From IMG/VR virus record IMGVR_UViG_3300033233_000191, positions 1-20,339 of that record: 20,339 nt of DNA. The stretch is one strand, 5' to 3'. This stretch comes from a virus. Below the pieces are notes generated by a model, which was not told where the DNA came from, searched no databases, and saw only the letters and a list, made by a program, of their open reading frames with translations. The translations under genes and the position numbers were made by a program. Positions 13,966 to 19,577 of the stretch are shown piece after piece; positions within the stretch are counted from its first letter, which is position 1; each line of letters begins with the position of its first letter.

Positions 13966-14016
13966 GTCGTTTCCCTTTCAAGGAAAAAATTACGGGTTCG
14001 AACCCCGTTGGGTGTA
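13944..14016 (+). tRNA. tRNA-Glu (anticodon TTC)
   Basis: The cloverleaf can be drawn directly. The acceptor GCACCCA pairs with TGGGTGT (14009-14015, one G-T pair at the end), the D arm is short, and the anticodon stem TTTCC/GGAAA has loop CTTTCAA with anticodon TTC. The T arm is ACGGG-TTCGAAC-CCCGT. The CCA end is not encoded. Its first 22 bases also code for the last residues of the upstream endonuclease frame. Confidence 0.88.
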
Positions 14017-14032
14017 CAAAACGTACCAATAT

Positions 14033-14105
14033 TCACTCATCGAGCTAACTGGTAGGCCAACAGACTTTGAATCTGTCAATCTAGGTTCGACCCCTAGTGA
14101 GTGAG
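14033..14105 (+). tRNA. tRNA-Gln (anticodon TTG)
   Basis: The acceptor TCACTCA pairs perfectly with TGAGTGA (14098-14104). The anticodon stem ACAGA/TCTGT holds loop CTTTGAA with anticodon TTG (14067-14069), and the T arm is CTAGG-TTCGACC-CCTAG. The D stem (GAGC against GGCC) pairs poorly, which is the only weak element. It follows tRNA-Glu by 16 bases, so the two are probably cut from one transcript. CCA is not encoded. Confidence 0.86.
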
Positions 14106-14113
14106 CAAAATCG

Positions 14114-14148
14114 CAGTTCAGATATAATTCTGAACTGTTTTCTTTTTT
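14114..14148 (+). terminator. rho-independent terminator after the tRNA pair
   Basis: CAGTTCAGA (14114-14122) pairs perfectly with TCTGAACTG (14129-14137) over a 6-base loop, followed by TTTTCTTTTTT. As at 12799, the T tract leads within two bases into the TTGACA of a new promoter. Confidence 0.9.
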
Positions 14149-14149
14149 C

Positions 14150-14177
14150 TTGACATTCCGCAGATTTATGATATAAT
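14150..14177 (+). promoter_or_regulatory. sigma70-type promoter with extended -10
   Basis: TTGACA (14150-14155) and TATAAT (14172-14177) are 16 bp apart, with TGA just before the -10. The expected start is near 14184, at the GTG start of the next ORF. It is the fourth member of the local promoter family. Confidence 0.85.
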
Positions 14178-14182
14178 TTAAC

Positions 14183-14401
14183 GTGCGTCTTGTTGGTTAT
14201 ACTCAAGAGGAAGCTAAGAAGCAGATTTTGTCTGTATTCGGCGCGAATGACGCATCATGGAAGCTCCAAGTGTCTTATGCTATCGTCAAAGACGTTTACA
14301 CTTTGGACCCTATAGTCACTCAATCGAAAAACCAACGAGAAATTTTATTTGCTCGTGGTCGTAAAATCTGTAATAATTTTCTTGACAAGAATCTCAAATA
14401 A
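14183..14401 (+). CDS. hypothetical protein, 72 aa, GTG start at the promoter
   Basis: The frame begins at GTG 14183 next to the predicted transcription start, with no ribosome site, so leaderless translation is implied. The protein is basic, helical and compact (GYTQEEAKKQILSVFGANDA at 5-24, NQREILFARGRKICNNFLDK near the end). The stop overlaps the -10 region of the next promoter. There is no known motif. The ordered, protein-like composition and tight fit between two promoters support it, but the start is uncertain. Confidence 0.58.
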   Translation: MRLVGYTQEEAKKQILSVFGANDASWKLQVSYAIVKDVYTLDPIVTQSKNQREILFARGRKICNNFLDKNLK

Positions 14402-14410
14402 TGATAGAGT
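14382..14410 (+). promoter_or_regulatory. probable sigma70-type promoter before the ligase operon
   Basis: TTGACA (14382-14387) is followed after 17 bp by TAGAGT (14405-14410) with TGA immediately before it. The -10 is weaker than in the three best members of the family. It lies at the end of the 72 aa ORF and would transcribe the 44 aa gene and DNA ligase. Confidence 0.6.
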
Positions 14411-14431
14411 AAATTAAATCAAGGAGAACAG

Positions 14432-14566
14432 ATGATTTTCAAACATCAGTATATTCCCGTTTATCGTGCAGACAAGACAACAATTCTCACATGGAAATGT
14501 ATGCATTGTCTCAATGAACAAAGTGATGTAAACCAGTTAGTCCAAGTGCCCGAAATCAACAACTAA
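14432..14566 (+). CDS. small hypothetical protein, 44 aa
   Basis: AAGGAG at about 14421-14426 precedes ATG 14432 at normal spacing. The product begins MIFKHQYIPVYRADKTTILT and contains a single CMHC pair (residues 23-26) that could take part in metal binding. It is the first gene behind the promoter at 14382 and ends 23 bases before the ligase start. The family is unknown, but good start signals make translation likely. Confidence 0.62.
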   Translation: MIFKHQYIPVYRADKTTILTWKCMHCLNEQSDVNQLVQVPEINN

Positions 14567-14589
14567 GTCAACTTTCTGGGAAGGCTTCT

Positions 14590-15882
14590 GTGCAACATAC
14601 AATCTTCTGGGAGACGAAAGGGACCGCAAAATTGGAAAAACTTCTTAAAGAACTGAACGAAACTTCTTCACTCAATGACAAAGTAGCTATCCTGGTAAAG
14701 AACGATTCAGTTCTTGTTCGTGAAGCATTGCAGATAGCCCTCGACCCAAAGATTCTCACGAACATCAAGAAGTTTGATGAATGCCCGACAGGACGCTATT
14801 CTGTCGCTGACGTTTGGATAGACTTCAAGAAGATATCAGGGAATCTTCACAGCAGAGCTATTTCAGGGACACAGGCTCGAACTGTCGTGAATGACCTGTT
14901 GAGCAAATGCACAGCAGATGCACAGAGAGTTATCAAGTTGATTCTTGGTAAAGACTTGAAGTGTGGTGTTGGTATCTCTCTTGTCGAAAAAGCCTACGGG
15001 AAAATCATCGGTGAGTTCACAGTACAGCTTGCAGAAAAGTATCTTGACTATCACAAGAAGCAGAAGAACGACGGTATTGCTTACTGGTGGGCAAGCAAGA
15101 AGCTCGACGGTATACGCTCATACTTCAACGGCACAATGTACTCTCGTACTGGTAAGAAAATCATCGGGTTCGACCACATTGCAGAAGAACTCAATATTCT
15201 CATGACCGAGAACGACCTCACTTTCGTAGACGGTGAACTTTACTCGCATTCTATTCCGTTCCAGACAATCTCAAGCATTGTCAGCAAGAAAAAAGGATTC
15301 GACCCAGCAGTAAAGAAACAACTCAAGTATTCAGTTTTCTACATCGGTGGGGACTGGGCGAACACTGACGAAATGGTAAAGAAGTATGCTGAATGCATGA
15401 CAAAGTACAATTTCAAGTACGTCACGTTCATTCCATACGAGCAAGTAGCGAACAACAGAGAGGCAATCGATGCTCTTTGCGTCAAGTATGTTGAAGAAGG
15501 CTACGAAGGTGTGATGCTTCGCAACCCTGTCAATCACTATGATTGGAAGCGGAGCGCGAATCTTCTCAAGCACAAACTGTTCATCGAGGATGACTTCAAG
15601 ATTGTTGGTTTCGAAGAAGGGACGCCCGGCACAGCTTGCGAAGGAACGCTCGGTGCAACTCTACTCGAAGGTGAGTATGAAGGAAAGAAAGTTCGCTCCA
15701 AGTGCGGGTCGGGATACAAACTCTCTGGTGAATATTCGAGAGATTGGTTCTGGACAAACAGAGCAACGATTCTTGGTCAGATGGCAGAAACAAAGTTTCA
15801 GGGTCTGACTGATGAAGCCGATGAAAATGGATACTTCTCGCTTCGATTCCCGATTTTCAGAAAACTCAAGGAGAAGTTATGA
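14590..15882 (+). CDS. ATP-dependent DNA ligase (gp30-like)
   Basis: The 430 aa protein has the nucleotidyltransferase motifs of ATP ligases in order: motif I KLDGIR with the adenylated Lys171, the segment TFVDGELY (motif III), EGVMLRNP (motif IV) and LLKHKLF (motif V). An OB-fold end follows, with DDFKIVGFEEG and LRFPIFRKLKEK. It seals nicks between Okazaki fragments and after repair. T4 ligase has 487 aa, so this form is shorter. The start is GTG 14590, six bases after GGGAAGG. The DNA-binding N-terminal part (1-150) is retained. The ORF ends in an ATGA with a very short ORF behind it. Confidence 0.93.
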   Translation: MQHTIFWETKGTAKLEKLLKELNETSSLNDKVAILVKNDSVLVREALQIALDPKILTNIKKFDECPTGRYSVADVWIDFKKISGNLHSRAISGTQARTVVNDLLSKCTADAQRVIKLILGKDLKCGVGISLVEKAYGKIIGEFTVQLAEKYLDYHKKQKNDGIAYWWASKKLDGIRSYFNGTMYSRTGKKIIGFDHIAEELNILMTENDLTFVDGELYSHSIPFQTISSIVSKKKGFDPAVKKQLKYSVFYIGGDWANTDEMVKKYAECMTKYNFKYVTFIPYEQVANNREAIDALCVKYVEEGYEGVMLRNPVNHYDWKRSANLLKHKLFIEDDFKIVGFEEGTPGTACEGTLGATLLEGEYEGKKVRSKCGSGYKLSGEYSRDWFWTNRATILGQMAETKFQGLTDEADENGYFSLRFPIFRKLKEKL

Positions 15883-15900
15883 TAGAAGTAAAGTAATCCG

Positions 15901-15981
15901 TTGGAAGCAATCATCGAACAAGTAGAGGATAATCTCGACCGCGACGGAAAAATATCAAAAAACAAAGGAGCCGCAAGTTGA
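15901..15981 (+). CDS. possible remnant of a small gene (26 aa)
   Basis: Behind the ligase stop an ATGA overlap starts MIEVK and then stops at 15894. In the next frame the sequence continues as NPLEAIIEQVEDNLDRDGKI and ends in a TTGA overlap with the following gene. Joining the frames by one base gives a plausible protein of about 33 aa with proper overlaps at both ends. It may be a frame-broken gene, or the short frame from TTG 15901 may be used. There is no ribosome site for TTG 15901. Confidence 0.3.
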   Translation: MEAIIEQVEDNLDRDGKISKNKGAAS

Positions 15982-16196
15982 AAACGCTTAAAGAATACGC
16001 AAATGAACTGAACAGATGCACAGAGCAGTATCCTGATGCATTAGTTGTATCAGCTTCAGATGAAGAGGGGAATTCGTTTTCGCTCGTAGGGTTTTCGCCA
16101 ACTCTAGGCCACTATAGCAACAGAGATTTCGAATCTGTGGATGAAGAAGTTACTGGGGAAGAAACACCAGAAATCAACGCAGTCTGTATCAATTAA
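15978..16196 (+). CDS. hypothetical acidic protein, 72 aa, TTG start
   Basis: TTG 15978 follows AGGAG (15965-15969) at the right distance and overlaps an upstream stop as TTGA, a junction also used at 770. The protein begins MKTLKEYANELNRCTEQYPD and has a compact alpha/beta look (ALVVSASDEEGNSFSLVGF) with a very acidic C-terminal third (SVDEEVTGEETPEINAVCIN). No family is recognised. It is probably cytosolic. Confidence 0.65.
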   Translation: MKTLKEYANELNRCTEQYPDALVVSASDEEGNSFSLVGFSPTLGHYSNRDFESVDEEVTGEETPEINAVCIN

Positions 16197-16207
16197 AGGA
16201 GAACAGG

Positions 16208-16384
16208 GTGTTATTAGTAGACAAGTACGTCCAAGAATCAATGGCTCACATAGAAGGAACTTGTGATGAAGAAACTTGCGAGTTTTGCAAGATGGAATCA
16301 GATACATTGATTGAAGACCACTACAGGGAAAAGAAGAATTTGGTCGGCAAGTACGAGCGACAACTTAAATCAAGGAGGGGTTAA
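16208..16384 (+). CDS. small hypothetical protein, 58 aa, GTG start
   Basis: AAGGAG at about 16196-16201 precedes GTG 16208. The protein starts MLLVDKYVQESMAHIEGTCD and has a C-x4-C-x2-C group (residues 19-27, CDEETCEFC) that may bind a metal. A charged helical end (EDHYREKKNLVGKYERQLKS) follows. It stops in a TAATG overlap with the next gene, and its last codons carry that gene's AAGGAGGGG ribosome site. The double coupling makes it a credible gene. The function is unknown. Confidence 0.62.
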   Translation: MLLVDKYVQESMAHIEGTCDEETCEFCKMESDTLIEDHYREKKNLVGKYERQLKSRRG

Positions 16385-17394
16385 TGCAGAAACATCAGAT
16401 GGTATTTCTTTCTATTGTGGGCAGGAAAATCTGGACAGCGGCTGAAGTGAGCGAAGAAGCTGGAGTAACTGTCCCATATGCTTCTGGAATTTCATCAGAT
16501 TTGATTAAACTCAATGCTGCTAGAGTAAATCACTATCTGGGGAATTTAAGAGGACCTTCAACCCCCGTTTATGAACTTGTGCGAGAAATCACAGAAGATG
16601 AAGTACGAGATTGTCCAACAGTAAACGATGAGAGAAACAGAATGAAGAACAAACAAGCAACTGGTGTTTTTGCATCAGATAAACCAACAGTAGACGAAGA
16701 CCATTTGGAATTATTTGGAGAAACGGGGGAAAAAGAAATGAAGACCAAAGCGGCGCAGAATTTCGATAATAAAGTATGGAATAAAATACGGATTTTCATT
16801 AACCAAAACAAAAAGTGGTCGATAGCCGACTTATCAAAAGCTGTGGGCTCTGCGAATAAGGGATATGCTCTCAGTATATCAAAACAGCTTGTCGAGAGAG
16901 ATAAAGCGTATCTCATGTACCCAGGAAAACCCATGGTTTTCGGTATCCATAAAGAACTTGAGCCTGATGATGTTCGATTGCTCCCGATTGTCAATAATCG
17001 TAAAGAAAGATTTCCAGCCGATAGAACAGTTGGCTTTCCTGAAAAGGAAATCGTATCAGTTGAAAAATATGCCGATGTTTCAGTTGTGAATCTGAAAAAG
17101 ATGCTTCGCCAGCGCGGAGTACGGAGTGTAGCAACCTCCTACATGACTAGAAGCGAATGTATCAATTTTCTTGAGAATGAAGTTCTGCCAAAGAAGTGGT
17201 ATACAGAAAACGCATTAGAAAAGAAAAAAACGAGGCGCAGTAGAACACGGGTAGAGAAACCGATGGCTCACAGAATCGCGGCCAGCAAGAAAGGGTCGTT
17301 TTCTGTCACAGAAGTCAAGGATATAAATACTATGCTCAGAATGTACGACCGCATAGGTAAAAAGTTGGTTAAACTGGCGAAGAAGGTAAAGTAA
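16384..17394 (+). CDS. protein with two winged-helix-like repeats, 336 aa
   Basis: Two parts of the protein repeat one another: IWTAAEVSEEAGVT ... PVYELVREITEDEVRDCPTV (16-80) and KWSIADLSKAVGSA ... PMVFGIHKELEPDDVRLLPI (144-201). Each looks like a helix-turn-helix (WTxAEVSxxxG) with a following beta wing. Such tandem winged-helix folds usually bind DNA. The two are joined by a polar linker of about 50 residues (88-135), and a basic tail (KKKTRRSRTRVEK, KKLVKLAKKVK) could add unspecific binding. It may be a phage transcription regulator or an architectural protein. No named family is known to me. The strong AAGGAGGGG before ATG 16384 predicts good expression. Confidence 0.78.
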   Translation: MQKHQMVFLSIVGRKIWTAAEVSEEAGVTVPYASGISSDLIKLNAARVNHYLGNLRGPSTPVYELVREITEDEVRDCPTVNDERNRMKNKQATGVFASDKPTVDEDHLELFGETGEKEMKTKAAQNFDNKVWNKIRIFINQNKKWSIADLSKAVGSANKGYALSISKQLVERDKAYLMYPGKPMVFGIHKELEPDDVRLLPIVNNRKERFPADRTVGFPEKEIVSVEKYADVSVVNLKKMLRQRGVRSVATSYMTRSECINFLENEVLPKKWYTENALEKKKTRRSRTRVEKPMAHRIAASKKGSFSVTEVKDINTMLRMYDRIGKKLVKLAKKVK

Positions 17395-17398
17395 ATTA

Positions 17399-18241
17399 AT
17401 GAAAAAGTGGCTCGACAAAACTCTGATTTTCATATGTTTGATTCTTGGTTTAATGATAGCCACATGGACATTCACGGTGCAATCAGCATTCTTTCTTGAG
17501 CTTGGTGTTTCTGCTTGGGGTGCTGTGACTGTCGAACCACTTATCATTGTTATATCGTTTCTGCTTGGTACTACGAAGCTACCGACTTGGAATAAAATTC
17601 TTGGGTCATGTCTATTAATTCTCTTGACAATCGTTTCATTGTCGAGTATGATATCCATGTACACTAAGCACAGCTACACAGTAATCGATTCATCAAAAGC
17701 ATCTATAGCGCAATTATCAACAAGCGCAAAGAATGAAGAACTGATTCGAAATTCTTTACAAGGTCTGTCTGAACGTGGGACAACTTCATCAAAGTCTATC
17801 ACGAAGGCGATTGACCAGCTACAGAAACAGCAGGAAAAGACAGAACAGATTGTAAAGCATGATACGCTCGAACTCAAAGCAATCATTGAAACGATTGCCG
17901 CAGTCATGCGTACTACAGAGAAGAATGCTATATTCTGGTTCGCTCTGTTCGTGAGTCTCGCCGCTGTATTCAGTCCATCGTTCTTGTTCTATTCTGCAAG
18001 TAAGATGATTACGAATGTTGGTTGGTATGATAACGTGACTGACCAATTCGATAGAATGAAAGATTTGTCATTGAAACAAAAGATTATTCTACTCACAAAA
18101 GAAAACGTATCTGGTGATGTAGAAGAGATAGCGAAGTTCTTGAAAACAACACCAACTGTAGTGAAGTCACAGTTGACACGAATCGACAAGAAATTCAAAG
18201 GCGAAGATGTTTCTGATGAAGATGAGGGATTGAAGATATGA
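17399..18241 (+). CDS. membrane protein with coiled coil and helix-turn-helix-like tail, 280 aa
   Basis: Hydrophobic segments at about 8-28 (LIFICLILGLMIATWTFTV), 44-58 (TVEPLIIVISFLLG) and 66-86 (ILGSCLLILLTIVSLSSMI) are followed by a long polar helix (95-172, ITKAIDQLQKQQEKTEQIV) with coiled-coil character. A further membrane span (177-199, AIFWFALFVSLAAVFSPSFL) comes next. The C-terminal part (224-262, LKQKIILLTKENVSGDVEEI) reads like a helix-turn-helix domain, an unusual pair with membrane spans. A membrane-anchored DNA-binding or sensor protein is conceivable, but the topology and function are inferred. No clear ribosome site precedes the ATG. The stop overlaps the next gene as ATGA. Confidence 0.75.
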   Translation: MKKWLDKTLIFICLILGLMIATWTFTVQSAFFLELGVSAWGAVTVEPLIIVISFLLGTTKLPTWNKILGSCLLILLTIVSLSSMISMYTKHSYTVIDSSKASIAQLSTSAKNEELIRNSLQGLSERGTTSSKSITKAIDQLQKQQEKTEQIVKHDTLELKAIIETIAAVMRTTEKNAIFWFALFVSLAAVFSPSFLFYSASKMITNVGWYDNVTDQFDRMKDLSLKQKIILLTKENVSGDVEEIAKFLKTTPTVVKSQLTRIDKKFKGEDVSDEDEGLKI

Positions 18242-18378
18242 ACAAGCAAGAGTTCTTGAAACAGTACATGTTGAATCGAATAGGTCTTATCAACGAGACT
18301 ATTCATTTCAAAAACATAGACGCAATTCTCGCAGATGGTTTGTACGCTTGGAACATAATCGTATCAGAAGGATACTAA
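18238..18378 (+). CDS. small hypothetical protein, 46 aa
   Basis: The ATG overlaps the membrane protein's stop as ATGA, so it is translationally coupled. The product starts MNKQEFLKQYMLNRIGLINE and ends with a moderately hydrophobic stretch (ADGLYAWNIIVSEGY). It is compact and mixed alpha/beta, with no identifiable motif. It precedes a gene with a strong ribosome site by only 10 bases. The overlap is the main support. Confidence 0.55.
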   Translation: MNKQEFLKQYMLNRIGLINETIHFKNIDAILADGLYAWNIIVSEGY

Positions 18379-18388
18379 AGGAGGAAGT

Positions 18389-18580
18389 ATGGCAAAAGGT
18401 GGACAAAAGAAAGCGAAGTATGATGCACAGAAGGGTCGTACGGCTCGCAACAAAGCCCAGAACATTGCGAAAGCAAAGCTCTTGGGTGATACAAATGCTG
18501 GGGTCGCATTGACACAGGCGAACTATAAGCCTAAGGTCAAGGCTGTTTCTGCACCAGTTGTTGCACAGGCGACTGTGTAA
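18389..18580 (+). CDS. basic lysine- and alanine-rich protein, 63 aa
   Basis: AAAGGAGGAAG before ATG 18389 is among the strongest ribosome sites in the window. The protein (MAKGGQKKAKYDAQKGRTAR at the start) has a highly positive N-terminal half and a Val- and Ala-rich end (KVKAVSAPVVAQATV). It could bind RNA or DNA, as ribosomal-protein-like or histone-like small basic proteins do. It is directly followed after 8 bases by the tmRNA gene, so it may share a transcript with it. No family is assigned. Confidence 0.68.
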   Translation: MAKGGQKKAKYDAQKGRTARNKAQNIAKAKLLGDTNAGVALTQANYKPKVKAVSAPVVAQATV

Positions 18581-18588
18581 CATAATTC

Positions 18589-18987
18589 GGGGGTGAAAGG
18601 TTTCGACATGGAGTAAAGATACTAGACTTTGCGCGGAGGTCTCACAGGCTCCTTAAAAAGGTGAAAACCAACAAATGCAAAAATTTCGAACGTAGTTTCG
18701 ATTTTCGCAAAGAGAGTTGCACAGGTGCTTGCGCCTTCTGCTCCTCTTGCAATGGCTGCCTAGTTCCATCGTGGTGAGGTACAGTGACGGGAGTAGAAAT
18801 ACCACCCGAATTGGGCAATAGCCACACAGCCGTTGCATTCAGTTTGTGTTCTCGGGGCAAACTGTCTTAACATTGACTTGAGAAAATAGTAGATTCAAAT
18901 GAATACTCAGATATGAGAGAATATCTAAGCGCATAAATGTCAAGTGTTAATATTTTATGGACGGGGATTCGATTTCCCCCACCTCCA
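18589..18987 (+). ncRNA. ssrA: tmRNA (ssrA), one-piece
   Basis: tmRNA rescues stalled ribosomes and tags the unfinished protein for proteolysis. The 5' GGGGGTG pairs with CACCTCC (18980-18986), including the G3-U70 pair (18591 with 18984) that marks alanine tRNAs, followed by discriminator A. The T arm is GGGGA-TTCGATT-TCCCC (18963-18979), and the conserved GGTTTCGACATGG follows the acceptor. Pseudoknot 1 can be drawn as GGAG/CTCC (18635, 18649) with TCAC/GTGA (18642, 18661). Twelve bases later GCA 18677 opens a tag frame that ends at TAG 18763. A long 3' helix (TTAACATTGAC with GTCAAGTGTTAA) closes the body. The length of 399 nt is within the bacterial range. CCA is not encoded. No clear promoter is seen directly upstream. 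Confidence 0.93.
18677..18763 (+). other. tmRNA tag peptide reading frame
   Basis: From GCA 18677, twelve bases after pseudoknot 1, the frame runs 28 codons to TAG at 18761-18763. It begins AKISNVVSIFAKRV and ends VLAPSAPLAMAA, whose small hydrophobic terminus fits ClpXP or ClpAP recognition. If resumption were instead at GCA 18707 the tag would be 18 residues. Most bacterial tags are about 8-15 residues, so either option is long. Confidence 0.7.
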
Positions 18988-18989
18988 CT

Positions 18990-19577
18990 ATGAGTTATTC
19001 TGAAGATTTATTTGAGCAGAGTCTTAATCTGGTTCTTAAACCGGGTATAAAAGTGATACGAAATTTTAGACCCGATTTTCTAAAGAATCCAAAGTCTGGT
19101 CATAATCTGGAGTACGACTTTTATATTCCAGAAGCTAAAGTAGCTTTTGAGATACAAGGCATTCATCATTTACGATGTATATCAATGTCAGAAAGACGAT
19201 TTGAAGCGTAAATTATCTCACTCGACTCGAATGATGTCATATTGCTAGAGATGGGAACTGTTCAAATAAGCGCATCGTGTATTCATAGAAAACTTCTAAA
19301 TGCTGGTCACTCTTCACGAAAAGAAATTCTGAATATATTCAGACCATACAGTAAAACTTGGGGTTCTGGACAACTTCATGAAGAGATAGCGAAATATAAG
19401 TTTAATATGAAACAGAAATACGGTGAGGAAACGAGCAGAACAAACCCAATTAAACTGTGTTCGAAGATAGAAACTGTTAATGTGGCCACATTCGATTCGA
19501 TGATAAGTATCGAAAGTCTTGAAACGGTCAGTTATCGGGTTAGATTGACAGCGGAAAAGAACGCTTCATCTCATTAA
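18990..19577 (+). pseudogene. decayed PD-(D/E)xK homing endonuclease
   Basis: ATG 18990 starts three bases after the tmRNA end (SYSEDLFEQSLNLVLKPGIK). The nuclease core NLEYDFYIPEAKVAFEIQGI has the acidic D...E-x-Q pattern of phage PD-(D/E)xK endonucleases. After GIHH the frame is lost at TTT 19169-19171; the next frame reads YDVYQCQKDDLKRKLSHS. A tandem ACTCG duplication (19220-19229) then shifts it again, and from 19242 the third segment continues LLEMGTVQISASCIHRKLLN to a stop at 19575-19577. Removing one ACTCG and restoring one base near 19170 gives one continuous protein of about 196 residues. Two independent lesions make a pseudogene likely; sequencing errors are the alternative. Confidence 0.72.
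19220..19229 (+). repeat. tandem duplication of ACTCG in the endonuclease
   Basis: ACTCGACTCG is a direct repeat of five bases. Deleting one unit turns the frame from KLSHSTRMMSYC-stop into LSHSNDVILLEMGTVQ, which matches the following open segment exactly. It is therefore a recent slip-type frameshift rather than ancient drift. Confidence 0.6.

Noticed and set aside
17624-17652. TTGACA, 17 bp, TATGAT inside the membrane-protein gene
   Set aside because: The spacing is good, but it lacks the TGA before the -10 seen in the local family and lies in a hydrophobic coding stretch rich in such triplets. There is no gene start nearby, so chance is more likely.
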